Positions 23,165 through 38,400 of a DNA stretch of 64,000 nucleotides are shown here, in pieces. Source of the stretch: Epinephelus fuscoguttatus. Taxonomy: Eukaryota > Chordata > Actinopteri > Perciformes > Serranidae. The stretch is from the NCBI RefSeq assembly GCF_011397635.1, contig NC_064763.1, forward strand, positions 26,673,437 through 26,737,436, written 5' to 3'. Under the pieces are notes generated by a model, which was not told the DNA's origin, ran no database searches, and saw only the letters and a list, made by a program, of their open reading frames with translations. Made by a program: the position numbers and the translations under genes. The first letter of the stretch is position 1. Every line of letters starts with the position of its first letter.

Positions 23165-23680
23165 CTAAAATAAAGAAAAGAAAGCACCAAATATATATGC
23201 ATACAGTACAATACACATAATGCATAAGTGTACACAAAAGAGATTAATGATTTAGTTATTACCCTTTCAATGACTGACTTTCTAGATTCTATGGAACTGA
23301 ATGATAACTGTTTAAGCTCTCAAGACATTCTCAATCGAAAATGAAGAGGAAAAACCTGAAAATAATTTGGGTTTCTCTTTAATTTTGCAAAGTAATGAAA
23401 TATCCCATGGCACTGGTTAAAAGGTATTTGTTTAATTGGCTTGCTTTTCATTGTTACCCTTTGATTTTGACTATCATACAGTTTTTAAGTGTGTGTGTGT
23501 GGGTATGTGCCACCTCCTTTCCAGTGGCCTTCTGTGTCTTGACATGGTGTGGTTGAGGAACTGGTGGTCCTCCAAAAGAACTAATTCTTTCGAGCAGCCT
23601 CCTCTGAGCATGGACTAGTAGAGGAGTTACGGTCAAGGCATAACGTTCTCTGCGACAGACATAAAGATACAGGCACACAT

Positions 23681-23718
<38 letters not shown>

Positions 23719-26700
23719 TCATGAGTATGTACTCTGAGACAGGTGACTCTGAAATTCTTTAAGCAGTTTTGCCTACATTTGACTAGGGACAGTGTAGAAA
23801 TGCGTGAAAGAGAGAAAGAGGGGTGTGATGTGCAACAAAGGTCCCAAGGCTGGAATCAAACCTGGGACGTTGCAGTTATATTGTATGCTCTCTGACTACT
23901 TGGCTACCAAAAAGCTTCCATGATAGACTGACTCTCTGATTCAGGTTTTCAAAAAAATATGGCAATGTTAAATCCTAAAGAGACATTTTTTGTTTAATTC
24001 CACTTAAAATGTTTAAGTGTTTCTTGTAGGATTTCTGTATATTATGCTGTAGTGATTGTGTGCTATGTTATCTTGGTCCTTAAAGTATTGTATTTTAAAA
24101 GCTCCACACAAATCTCTCTTTAATGTTAACAACCTGCCCAAAACCTTTACTCCTTGCTCTTGAACGTTACTATACAGAACCATTTATTACTAAAACTACA
24201 CTTGTAGATTTATGATTGCAATATAGTCTGTGTTTGGCGCAAAAAAAAAAAAAAGTCTTACTGACCGAGTGTGTGAGTTGAAAACTAAGGCAAAGTGGGC
24301 CAGGCTTTCCCATTTTTCACTGTAATGAAGACGCTCCAGAGTGTGCAGCACCAGGGTGCAGACCCAACGCAGGTCCACCAGTGTGCTGTTATCCAGAGGG
24401 GATGAGAAGTGGAGACTGGACTCTATCTCCTCCTCAGTCAGGTCACTGTCATACAAACTCCACAGCTAGCAGGGAAAAAGACGAAAGATGATGATGAAAG
24501 TCACAAACATGACTGTGTCATGTTCACTTTGTGGTTGTAAATGTGTTTTTGCTTTAGGCTGCTAAAGGTTTGCTTTTCATATTTTGGTAAAAAGGAACAA
24601 TTATGTGTTTGAGTTGTTTTAAACCAGCAGCTACAGTATGTGTATAGCTGTATGTGACACTTACCTCAAGTCTCTTCATCATGTCCATGATTAGGTCAGT
24701 GGCCAGCACCAGTAGTGGGGTGAAGGTGGTGTGCAGTTGGTCTGCTGTGATTGGGGAGGGAGGTTCAAGTTGAGCAACTCCCTGTCCTAGGACATTGATT
24801 CTACAGCTTTGGTCCCACACAGTCTGACACACACGCTGCAGAGTGGTCCAGTGGCTGCCACGATGTGCCAACACCTGAAAAATATTAAATACAATACCAG
24901 GATTAAGACTGTATAGTCACATGTGATGTCCGCATTCCTGTACTTGTGTGTTAAGAGCTCTGATTCATTGCCAGAACCTGATTAGGCCCAACCAGGCCCG
25001 AACCAGGCAGGGCTGTAATTTCTCATTATTGCCCCCGGGCTTGAATCAGGCCAGATTCTCACCAATTTAGCTGTGTTATTTTATTTATTTATTTTTTTAA
25101 TGTAACTGGCAGTTCTCATGCATAAATGACATGAGTTTTAATGGACTGAATCAAGAAGAAAAGAGGAAGAAAGAGGGGGGACTGTGACTGAGAGAGGGAA
25201 AGTGAGTGAATAATAGAGTAATATAGTTAAGAACCAGGGGACAAAGATAAAGCGCACATGAAAAAGAAACAGACTACAAGAGAAAGAGAGATAGAGAGGG
25301 ACTGCAGGGGAAGCATTCCTTTGCCTCCCCAGCAGTGGGAGAGATGTGCGAAACATGCAGTGAAGAGCAGTGATCATCATCTGCGCGTCACATCGCCATG
25401 GATAGAACGTATCAGGCACCAGATGACAGACTATTAAATAAGGAAGAGAAGAAGGACAAGTGGTGCGAGGAAATACATCAGCCCTTTGCTTGTAATAAAT
25501 GTTTTCATATAAAAAAATATAATTAATATTTCTTTTACAGTTGAAATTCAGGTTTTAATCAGGCTCAGGCCCAGAACAGATACTGGGTGGATTCATGTAG
25601 GGTCAAGCCTGATTTTTTGGGCCCATTCACACCTCTATTGTGTGTGAGAGCATGTCTGCCGTTGTGTGTGCACTACCATGGCCCTTCTGAGATGTAAAGC
25701 AGCTTTGTTAAGTGAGTCCAGCAGCGAGGCAGCAGTGACTCTGTGTGTCTCAATCTGCTCTTCCACAGTTCCAGAGGAGTCCTCTCCGTCCTCACAACTC
25801 TCTTCTGTGACAGAGTCATCCACTCTGACTGCTGGAGGAAAATATTGAAACAAGTGATAAAACACACACCAGGTGATAGTTTTTCTTCTAGATTTTTAAG
25901 GAGTTTTTCTCACCCTCCTTTGTGCTCCTCTCTTTGTGTAAAGCCACATATTCCCTCAGACCAGAGTGAGAGGGGTCTTGCTCTGAGCTAACCTCATATT
26001 TAGAGGACTGCTGTCGCTGTGACTTCCACACCAGGACACCAGAGTAGGCCAGAGAGAAACACAAGGGATTTAACTGACTGTAACTGAAACAAAGCACATA
26101 CAGAACATAATATTATTGGCACGCACACAGGAATATACAATTTATGCAGGATTATCTATATTTTAAACAGTAATTATGGCAATAATGATGAGAACTACTA
26201 CAATATCTGACTTCTGATACCAAAATCAAGACTAAATGTCTCCCACAAACAATGCAACCCTGCTAAAGGCCAATCAGCAACAATATGTCTCTTAGTGTAA
26301 TTGCGGCAACCCCTCGGTGTAACCTGTCAATAGTTCCTAGAAAGCAACAGCAAAGGTGAAGTAAAGCAGCTGGTATCATGTAGGTGAACCTGTGCTGCAG
26401 GGCTCCTCCATACAGCTGGTCCAGACCCTGGTACAGCTGTGCTAAATGTGCCTCAGCCATGCTGTAATTGAGCTGAGACTTCCACACTCTCTCCTCGCAG
26501 CACATGTTCCTCAGCTTAAGATGGTTCTTGTGCCGTTGCACCACAGACGACATCATGCTCAGCAGGTTCTCCACAACCTGCATTTCTCTATATACACATG
26601 GAGAGACGTCCAGTGCACATGTGGTTATATGAACCTACATATACAAATTACACACAAACACAGGCAAATAAACACAACACACACATACTGTACCTGCTTG

Positions 26701-28346
26701 TCCTCAGTCTCTTAAGCATGCTTTGTGGCATATTCTGCTTTAGTTTCTTTCTTGCATCATCATGTGAAGGTGCTTTCTTGTTCTGCTACAAACAGCAGCA
26801 CAAAGTATTTGGGGTTAAGGTACTGTATGTGCCTAATGTACTGCACTTACAGCTAACTGTGATGAGTGTTGACAGTATACATAAGGCACTAAAACTGAAA
26901 AAACAATGACCTTATGATATCAAAAACAAGAACACTTTATTCCGCATAATAATATTGGTTCTCTGTGAGTGGTCCTGTAAGGCAGTTTAAAATAAGCTAA
27001 TTTACAGTATTTCTTAAAGCAAGTAAAAATAAATAATGTTAATTTGCATAGCTCATTTTGCTTGGCAAGGTCAGACTCAAATGATGCCAGAGGGGCATCG
27101 TCTGTACACAGGAGAGATGCTTCAGCTGCTTGGTAGATCATTGTCCATGAAATGTAATGCAAAAAAATCTTTGTTTAGCACAGATGCTCAGGATTTTGTA
27201 TGTTCTTGTGTATTTACATGTATGTGTCGGGTATCTGTGTGCATATTTTTTTCACCTGTGCTGGTTCATTTCCTTTCTGTGCCTGAGCACTACTTTTTCT
27301 TTTACTCTGATTTTTTCCCTCTGAACATTTTGTGGACAGTCCCATCATGTGGTCACGCCTGACAGAGAGAGAACCATTAACATACTGTCAAGTCTTTATC
27401 AGTGTAGGCAAAACAGCTACTATCTGTAATCCAGTGGAGTGTGATCCATATGTAAGTGGACAGTGCTGCATTGTTTGATGTTTGACTATAACTGTATAAA
27501 TTCGAATATTACCATTTCTTTATTTAGAATCAGCAAGGAGGTGAATAGTGAAAGCACACCTGGAAAGAAATTCAAATACGGCTTGCCCCCACTTTAACAC
27601 AACGTCTGGGGGGCCTTCTTCCATGGCTCTCTGGAGGAGCAGTGCCGCATACTCAGTAAAATATGCCTTGTATCTGAGCTTAATCACTATAAATACGAAC
27701 ACACAAAAACAAAGGCGTCAATGACCAAAACTAATTATTCAATTAAAAAAAAAAGTATGTCAGTGTGTTACCATCTTGATAGGCATCCTCCAGTGAGCTG
27801 CTGGAAATCAGAGCATACAATTTGGTGGGATCCTCACAGCCTGTCAGTGGGCGTGCAGTCTCTACAGAAAAAAGAGCTTAGAGGAACATATTATATTGGT
27901 TGATGTGTAACTGTAATATAATGTAATATGCTTGACAAAGTCCAGAAACTGTTCACAGAACAATCACTAAGTTAACCAGCTGAGAGACTCAAAGAAATGT
28001 AATGAAATATTTAAAACTGAGCCTTTCTGATGTGTTACATGACGGTGTTACTTTTGGTAAAAAAGCTTCAAAAGTATTATCAAACAGTAGACTGAAAAGT
28101 TTATTATAAAAGATAATGTAAATGCCATAATATATTGTATATTAATTAATACTGTATTTCTTTTCTTACTGATAATTTTATCAAGTGTGTAATATCCTGT
28201 TGCTAACATGTTTAAACTAAAGCCGCCCTGGCATATTTTTACCAAACATGGTATAAATACTTATGAAAATGCAGACACTGTAAATGTCTTGCTATACACA
28301 CCACCTTGTTTTCAACATTTTTGCATTTAAAATAAATTAAACTGGC

Positions 28347-28392
<46 letters not shown>

Positions 28393-31300
28393 ATGTGTGC
28401 TACCATTGTCTGTGGTGAGAACTGCTTCAGATGTGATTCTTTTCTTGTTCTTCCGCTGCAGTGCCTTCAGCTGCAGCTCACCCTTGATTGTAGCATGATC
28501 TGTGGTCTTTGACTACACAAACACACACACAGAAACATATAAAAACTTTGGAACAGTGAAGCAAAATATTCTTCATTTGGTGTATTTTTAAAAATTATTT
28601 AATATTTTAATATTAAACATCACTAAAAATACTGCGACATTTTGTACGAATCTAAAATTATATTGGGTAATCCTATTACAGTTATTTCATGTTTTAAAGT
28701 CACTCTAAGAGTGAGGATGAGTCATGAAATACATCAACACTTTTACACTGTTCCTTTCACTCACAGCTTTACTGGCAAGTCTACTGATCTGCAGCTGGGC
28801 ATCATAGACCTCTTGAAGCAGCCTTCGACCGCAGTCCATCAACATAGAGGCCATCTGATGCTCCCCGAGCACACGCGATGCCTGGTCAGGGAACATAATG
28901 GATAAGACATTACTTTGTTGTAAGGCTGTGGATTGGTTATCATTTTGGCATATCTGGTAAGTCACTGTGGATTAGTGTGGTATTAAGAAGGTGAATAGAG
29001 TATCTGCACACTTGATATTAATCACCACAAAATAAAATATACGGGTGTATATATGCAGACATACCTTGGACAGGTAGTAAGTGATGGAGGCTATCATGTG
29101 CATAAATGACTCTGTGGCGTTTCCTGACCATTTTTGTTTGAGAAGACCTAAATTCTCCTCCAAAACTATCAAGCACTTTTTTAGCACCTGCACAGCAGAA
29201 CGGAGACAAAGGCATATACACACATAGTTATGAATTATTTACAGCTCTATTATGTGATGTTGTTAACAAAGTTAATTTGTAGCTTGTAGGACAGAATGTT
29301 GAGACTGAAATGGATGAGGTATTGCATACCTGAACAACAGGGTCGCAAGTGATCTGATGGAAGATTAGAGGTGCCAGGAGGCCGTAACAGCTAGCTACAG
29401 CTTGCAAGGCAGCGCTGCCGTCATTCAACCACATTGCCAGGTCCATGGCAACAAGCATTCGCTCACACTCTGCCAGTCTAGCTTCCTGCACACATACATG
29501 TGCACATATCATTTATAAATGTTCATGTTAATTTAAAATATCTAACCTTTGTTCACATCAATACAAGCAGAAAAAGGAGATAAAAATTCATATTGTGGTG
29601 CTGCTAACAATGATAATTACCCAACAATTTGTGAAGGTCATTTTATATTGAAAATAAATATTCAATGTGCATGTATACCTTTAAGCAGATTTTTTTTTTT
29701 ACCTGTTCCCAAATAAATGGTCCACTGTCACTGAATGAGTCACAATAAAGCGATCCCTGCTGAATGTTGATCTCCGTCTCAATGAAGATGGAAGTGAAGA
29801 ACAACTGTAATAGGTGAGTAGAGGAGCACTGCAGGGTCTGGACATGCAGCCTTCAGCGTGGTGAATGAGGACAGAGCAAAATGAGATTTGCAAATGCAAA
29901 GAAAAACAGACTGCTTGACTTGAACTGTGAGGATGTGTTTCCCTCCTCACCCTGTGACAGCGAGTCTATCCTGAGTGCTGGGGGACCCATCGTCGGTGTA
30001 GGTATAGTGGATCCACAGTTCACTGCAGGCTCTCTTTGCGATAGCATACTGCTCCGTTTGGAAAGCCACCTAAGGAAAGAGAAAAAAAATAAAACCATAA
30101 CCCTGCTTTTTCTCTGGCTCAATGGGCAACAGTGTTAAGGTATCCATCAGTTTGGCACAGGCCAAAATACCATAAACAGTTGTCTGAGTCAGTGTTAATC
30201 ATTGTAATGCCTACAGGCTCTCCATTCTACTCTACATCCAGATAAGGCAATGTGTACATGTATATTAAGGTGAAAAGGCACTGCTATTCTTCTCCAGGAG
30301 TTTTTCAGCACCTGGAAACCAGCAATGATGAGGGTAGTGAGGTGACAAAATAGAACCAAGTGTCTATTAGTTAAGCGTACCTGTGCCAAGTGAGTCCATG
30401 TAGAGAGCAGTGGTACCGGCAAGGATGCCAGCAGCGGGGCTGTTGACCCTCCTATGGTGTTGCCCAGTAGCTTGCCTTCACTGTTGTAGGCTCCTACAGC
30501 AAACACGTACTTCTGGTTGGGCTCCAGGCCTTCCACCTTCAGCACGCATTCACCAGATACTGCTGGTACCTGAAAACATACAAAGTAAGACCTAGTATTA
30601 CACTAGATCATACAAGATGACAAAAGGTGTTCCACTAAACCTGACACTCTTCTGCTAAAGATAAAAACTGTACCATATTTCCAGTTCCTGGCAGGCTGCA
30701 GTCTGCGAGGCGGACTTTCTGGTTAATGCCGCCAACAGCACGGCCGCAGAGCTGGTACCAGCACACCTGAAAGGAAACAAGAAAGAACAGAGTGAGATAA
30801 AAAAAGAATAGAAGCTGTGTTAGATCATTTGCTACTTGTTAGATTAATAAATTAAAATCTCACTTGTCCCTTGAAGCCATAAGGTGCTGGGGCAAAGGTA
30901 AAGGAGTGGTCAGTGCGTGAGAGCAGGATGGGAGGTGGCGGAGGGCTTTCCTCTTTCTCATTTTTCCTTTCATCTTTGCTTTCAGCTGAAGTCTTAGGGG
31001 TGGTAGAGATGTACAGTCTTCTCTCTTCCACCCCAGCTTTCTCTATCAGGGTGGAGGCCTCCTGGCAAGAGTACACAGACAAACACACATTTGCAAATAA
31101 ACCTACACATTTCTTTGCATGTGGAAATATCAGGTATTTGACATTACATGCGTAGTTGTGACTGCATCTAAGAAAAAGAGAAAGTTTGTGAAGCTGTAAC
31201 CTCGAGCAGACTCTTGGTTTTGTTGCTGTTATTTGGCTCCGTGTTGTTGTACTCCAGCAAGGCTTTCTGGATCAGGAAAAGAGCTTTGGACACCTTGTTC

Positions 31301-32364
31301 TTCTTGATCCGATCCAACAGCACAGACTCTGTGACTAAACACAACCAACAAAGTCATACGATTTTCATATCAATATTGTTTCAGAACATTTACACTGACT
31401 AACCATGATTTATTGTAAGAGATTTCAACTTCTGTTTTGTATCAATGTAAAATTAAGCAGTAAGTAAATGTGTCACTGTAGCAGTGAGGCTGACCTGCAT
31501 TTCGCTGCAGCAACTTGAGAGAAGCCCTGTGGTGGATGATGTCTAGCTCTAGATGAAGGTCTGTGGCCAGCAGAAACACATGTGTGGACTGAGTGTGTTG
31601 AGCACCTCTAATATCTGATTCTGATTCTGTCTTAGTTTCCACTTCTTTTTCCTTCTCACTTATTTCATCATCTTCATTTCCCTTTTCCGATGATGCTGGA
31701 GCCAACAGAGAGGGAGTCGATGGATGGAGGGGACCAAATTTCTATCAGAATAAGAGAACAACAGGTTTTAGTGACACTCACTCTCCTGGTTTGTTTGTTT
31801 TTAAAATGTTTCCATCCCACAATACAGTGTTGAGAACTTAACTCAAGGCAAGACCTGGCTTAGAATGGTGTAAATGAATAAATGTCAGATTGAGTGCTCG
31901 ACAGGTTGCATGCTTACCTGCATGAAGGCAGAGTCAATGATTGCTGAGCAATCACGAGGCAGCAATGTAGCTGCACCCTTTGCTAGAGCTCCAATACCCC
32001 TCTCCGCCACCTCACACACCTTCTGAAGCAGCTCTGTACTTGAACTCTGCAAGCACGCACAAACACATACATTGGATGATGCTTCGTTTTTTAAATATTT
32101 CTGGAAAAAACACCTGCGACAGAATACAGCACATTGGCATATGTGTAACTGTATTTTTTCATCACATGCATATGTTTTTTATAACACTAAGTACTTGTAT
32201 TATACAGAACTATAAGTTGATGCATGTAAAGACATTACATTTACATACCTTAAGTATAAAGAACGAGCTTGGTTTCACACCCTTACAGTCTGCTTCTCCA
32301 GCTCCTAGACACAAGACATGAGAATGATTATATTATCACAGCTATGATGAACATGATATGTAGC

Positions 32365-32419
<55 letters not shown>

Positions 32420-35400
32420 TGGGTGAGTGAGAATTTACCCAGTATCAAATACCACAGTAGCATTCAATAAAACAACACAAGATGAAGTACAAAAGATGCA
32501 TGATTTCAGCTGTCCTGAAGACTGTTAAATGGAGGAACCTAATTCCGTACCTGGACACTCACTACTGCATTCAGCTGCACTCTCCAGCAGTATGGCCAAT
32601 GTGTATATCATCTCTGCTGCCATTATGCAGTCAACAGTTGCCAGGTCACAAGCAAAGGCCACCTCACACAGCACTGACAGACACCACAGCCACTGTGAAC
32701 ATGTTACATACACGTGAAGCACATACACATGAAAAAAAATAAGTAGGATTGCTACATGAAACATACAGTCAAAAATGTAAAATATGCCATACAGTAGTAC
32801 ACTCACTGAACTGCATCAATGTGCACTCACAGAGTCCTCCTTTGATTTAATTAAAGGATATTTAATTTTCAGTTGTGGACTCAGAATTTGAATTTTGTTT
32901 CTTCTGAATTATTGATGTTTGGTGTGTGAGATTTTGTGTTTGATTATTAACTTTGAATGGAGTGTATTTGGTTGAATACAAAGAGATTTAAGTGATGACT
33001 GAGATGATGGTTTTTGTAGCAGACGTTTGCTAGCTATCTGGGCTAACTCCCCAATGTTTTTAAATTAATATCTCTATAAAAGTGACAGGGTAGTATTTAT
33101 TTTCCCATCTGGTGCCCAACTTGTATTTTGTTAATTTGGGGATAAACTTGTTTTATCATGTCTACATTAATGTCACAGTTCACTCAGTCCTAAACTTCAA
33201 AAATTCTATTCATAAAAAAATTCTTTGCTCACTATATATTTGACAATAACTTGTTCCTATCACCCTGAAAGTCAACACTTAGGGTAAAGCTTACCTTTTT
33301 AAATACATACCTTGTCGTAATTATCTATCTTCTCAAGGCAGTATATAATTTTTTGGTTCTGCAGCTGGTCCCTCTGGATCACCAGCTTCACTTTACCCCA
33401 AAGAAATAACAAAACATCCAAAACCAGGTCTCCATCTGGCTGCACCTCCTACACAAACACACACACACACACAGCATATGAAATGTCTGAGCTCTAACTC
33501 TTATTGTAATCTGAACCCTAGTCCTTGGCAGATCAACCCCAATACAAACACACACACAACATAGAAACTTACAGGAGCAGAGCGACAAACAGACTTGTGC
33601 AGGGTGTCTACCAGGACAAGGAACTCATCGCTCATTGAGAATGAAGACTTGTGTCTGTCTGTTGGAAATATCAAAGAACATGACCACATTATACTCAAAG
33701 ATAACTTAAATCAGTGTTGGATATTTTGTGATCAAGTAACCCAGAGTTGAGCACCTGATTCATACCTAATCAATGCCAACTTATGAACATAAAATATCAA
33801 AGTGTGTCAACTAATATCTGACAGGAAGTAACTTGGTTAACATACTCATATATTTAACAGCAACATGGCAATACGGTGACACACACAATTAATCTCAGGG
33901 AATCAAGGAAAAGAAGCCAGAGGGCTGTTCAAGAATCAATGAAGTCTGGGCTCTAGCAATAAATTGCTCATGAGAATTCTTTGTGGACAGTTTCTATAAA
34001 TCCATTTGTCTTCATAAAGGCTCAGAGCCCTGATGATATAAATCAGTCCATGTGTTGCACAATTTCCCTTTGCTACCATCAGTCATGTTGTCCTCTCTAC
34101 GATGGCTCCTCTGGGAAGACAGCAGACTGTTGAAACTGTCAAGTAAAGCAAGCTCCAGCTCGGCCCTTCTGAATGACTGCCCCTCCACACCCTGACGCAG
34201 AGAGACACAAAAAGAAACACTCAAGATCACTCAGACACACAGCACACATTAAACTCAAATTGGAAACACAAGAATACACAAGTGGTTTCCTCTTTCCTGA
34301 GTACTGAGTTGCTTGTGTGTTACTCACAGACAAAACCTGCAGCATCTCTCTGGCAAGTTCAGTGAAAGCATCTGGCTGCTTGTACTGAAACAACATCTTA
34401 ATAAACCTCACCGCAGACAAGATGGGTACTTTGTTTTCTCCTAGCAACACAACACATCACATTACTCCACAATAATTTCCATTTCACTGCACAAAACAAA
34501 CACCTTGCAACACATGATAGTGTTATACATGCTGAATATAATGTGAGAAAAAAAATAAATAAGAAAGCAGTGACTAACCTGAAATGGCTAAATCCATTAG
34601 AGTGGCTGCTGGCGTCAGTGCACTAAGAGACTCACTAGAAGCTGTATCTCCTTCACAAACACAAACATACAGAAACATTACTAAATAAACACAGCGAGCA
34701 TTCCCCACCCTAAACACCCAATTTCAATTTAAGCATTCTAAAGCACCTGCAGTACCTGAGGGTTTTCTGTTCATTGTGCACTTGTAATCACTGTTTTTCT
34801 GCTATGTGTTTGTTTTACTAACCAGACAATATACTGACGCCAGCAGACAGGAGCTCCAGGATCACCTCCTGCAGCTCTGGTTCATCTGGCATCTTCATCT
34901 GCAGTGGGCATCTGGTGCTGTCCCAGAGTGCTTCCAGAATGCTCAAGAACTGCGCTGCACTGCTGTCAAACAGGCCCATTAGCATGCGCTCTGTTGTGGT
35001 GCGGGGCCATGGCGCCTACAGTAAATACAGGCAGGCATACAGGGACACTTCAGGGGGGGATATTAAACATTAGGCACGATGATATGGCAGTACACTGGAT
35101 GTTATTACATTGGGTATGTCCTTCAGGGTACTTTTGGTTTTGAATCTGTTTTTGGGTCTCCTTTTGACCTCATAGACTGCACGCTTGAATATCATGGCCT
35201 CCAGCTGAAAAAAAAGAAACAGTGTTGATAAAAAAAGACCAGCACATCAACACTGTAAAGGCAAACAAATAAACAGTTAACTTAGGCACAGGAAGTACCA
35301 AGAAAATTCCTACACCCTAGTGAAATTGTTACACACTGACAGTTTCCACTGAGTGATTTTATAAATGCAGAGCCACTGTTTGCTTATAAGGTGTGAGTTG

Positions 35401-38400
35401 AGAATTAAGAAATGAGACAGGACTTCACATGGCACTGAAACTGATTATATATGGAGATTGGAATGGTTTTATATTTGCATGTATAACAGCATTTGTTCCT
35501 TGCATCCTTTTGATGTTTGTAGGTGTCACTGAGTTGTGGGAATGATCTCTCCTCTCTAATATTTTATCGCAGTAACAGTATAAAGAGTAGATTTTGGTAA
35601 GAGGAGTCCCCTACCTTGATAGAGGCTTCTTTGAAAGCTCTCTGAGTCTCTCTGGTGGTGGGAACTTCATTCTGCACTTCCTGCTTTGCTAGCTCATTGA
35701 TTTTTCCAAGGGCTCTCCTGGCAAATTCCTATAAGCATTTGAGGAAACACAAACCACTCCACAAACAAGGAGCAGGAGTTAAAAAAATAATTCAGCATTT
35801 CAGTTTATGAATCATTCTATGTGCATTAAATTCCATTCAGAAACATTTGTTTGGAAAACTGATATCTTGATACAGCATACAAATAGAAATCAAAACAGAT
35901 TTTCATTATATAGTCCTGGGTAATTTTCTCTAAAGCACATTAAAACCAGGCAGACTGGCTAACAGAAAACTGCAAACAGTTCAACAACAGGTGACAGTTG
36001 GTATTCATGACTTATAAAGCAGCTTGTGAATCGTCTGCTAACATCACATTGACTGTGTGCTCGTAGGTGTCTGGATGCAGATGACGCGTGTTTTTCACCT
36101 CCGCCTGCACAGCAGCCTGGTTGTCATAGTAACAGTGGCAGACGGCACAGTAGAGAGTGACAATCCATGGCAGATACTCAGCGGTCATCAGAGGGATGGA
36201 CAGCTCTAAACTGGCGCTTGCCCACAGAAGGTACTCCAATGCCTGGACAGGATCGTAAGAGGTGGTATAGAGGATCATGGCACCCAATTATATCAACATT
36301 ATCAATTACACAATTTTATGGTTATATCATATCATTCATCAGGTAAAAGTACCACTCGGTTTTAAGAGTCTCATTGTCTACATTAGTCACAGTGCCCCAG
36401 AGGGAGGTTAAGGATACCAACTGATGCACATAAGAGAGTGAATCACTGAAAACTTACATAATTCGCACAAGCCACATTAATAAGTCAGTTATGGTTTTGC
36501 AGATCTCCCTGTGCTTTATTACTGCACACACTTACAACATTAAGAATTCAAGTCTGATCCATCTGTCACACACCATTTCTCACCCTTATCCATTTACCTT
36601 TTTCTTAAGAGTGTATCAGACATGGCGAAAACAATGTTTTGCATCTAGAATTACAGTAGTATAACTCCCAGCTATCATTTATCTTGAAGTACCTGTGCAC
36701 TACAATTCATGGTCATCAGGTAACGGCAGATATTGAATATGTGTAATGAACCTGGAAAAGATTAGAAAGAAAAAGACAAAGAGGTTAGTTCTACAGTAAA
36801 ATATCAAATACAGTAGAATCTCATACTCTCCCACTTTAAACAACAAATTACTGCAATTACCATTACTTAGATGATTGCCATTCTATACTTTTTTATAAAA
36901 TTTTGCTTCTGAGAAGTTGTGTCAACATATTTCCAGGACTTAAGGCTGCTGTGAAACTGCGCCTACTTAGGGCAACAAATAAGTTTATCTTGGGTGCGTC
37001 GGTATTTCTTCTGCCATCCCTTCTTAATATATTTCCAGGAATCATCAGGTGCCATTGGGAGGTTATTACTTTGAGTATAGTAAGTCACATTGGCTTTGTG
37101 AATAAGACCCCTGCATCTAGGACCTCACAAACCCACCCTTTTGGGTACACGGTGAAATTGTCCTGTTTTAATTTATTCTTACAAAATGTACTATAAGACA
37201 AAAAGCAAGCACTGGACAAATTACATAAGTGTTACTAATATACCATTATATATTTGCCAGCAGAGGTGCTCATGTTGCTGAAATGCCTGCATCATGATCC
37301 TGATGAACTTCAGCAAATCCAGCAGTTTACAGAGTCCCTCCTGGCTGAGAACGCTGTGCTTTTTCTCCTGCTCAAATATACACAAGGCCCAGCCCTGCAT
37401 GGCACGTATCTACAGACACAAACACGCACAGACACAATAAATATATTGTAGATATGTTCAAGGGTTCAAGGATAAACATTTCAAAATAACAATGAGCTTT
37501 CTTCACATGACAAAATTTCTTGGTAATATAAAACAACAAAGCACAACAAGCGTGCCCTGCTTACTGTGAATAGTCAAACATATCCCACACAGCAACTCAA
37601 TGCTCACAAGCTCACACACTACAGTGTACCTTCATGGCAAAGGTATCTTGGTCTGTATCAAAACCATCAGGGAAGAAGCAGGCCATGAAGTGGTCCACAT
37701 CTGTGATGTCAGTAATATTTACTGAGCTGAACTGCAGCAGGTGGAGACTGTAGCCCTGCCAAAGAGCGAGCTGGTACATCTACACACAAAGAGGGGAGGG
37801 AAGTAAGACATAATGCCAACAATATATGGGTGTTGTGCAGAAGACACCTGGGCAAATTGCTGCAGTCAGTTTTGGGAGAGTTAAATGATGAATGATGAAT
37901 GCTGAGGACAGTGAAGAGGCAAGGCGTGGCAGAAGAGACAAGAGGTTGTTAATGACTGATAATATTATGAAGCTAGAATTAAACATTTTTGATGAAATGC
38001 AACTGGTAAAGCAATTAACTACAGCTGTGGAAACCAAATATTAGCAGATATTAGCAGTGCTACTGACAATTACCTTTATCCCAAAGAGAAAATCTGCAAT
38101 CTGCAACATTCGCTCCTGGTACATCTTCGAAGGCAATCGATGTTTGTACTTTTTCCATATCTCCACCAAGACTTTAATCCTTCAGAATGAAAATCAAATT
38201 AAAAACAGGCAAATATTAAAGTTGATAATTAACCAGACTGACAAGACAATACTAATATGGCTGACTCACTATGTATGTAATATAAAATCTGCTCCAAAGT
38301 TACTGTAGCACCTGTTTTATTGCAGAATGTACACCTGATAGACCGCAAGTACTCTTAGCAATCATCTCGACAGATAATAAAAATTCAGAAAACAAATTTT

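Noticed and set aside
26920-27162. Minus-strand ORF MIYQAAEASLLCTDD in cfap54 intron 31
   Set aside because: No donor in frame and no need for it: exons 31 and 32 join in phase without it.
28010-28250. ORF MVKICQGGFSLNMLATG on the minus strand
   Set aside because: AT-rich intron sequence of cfap54 with no splice logic and no recognisable family.
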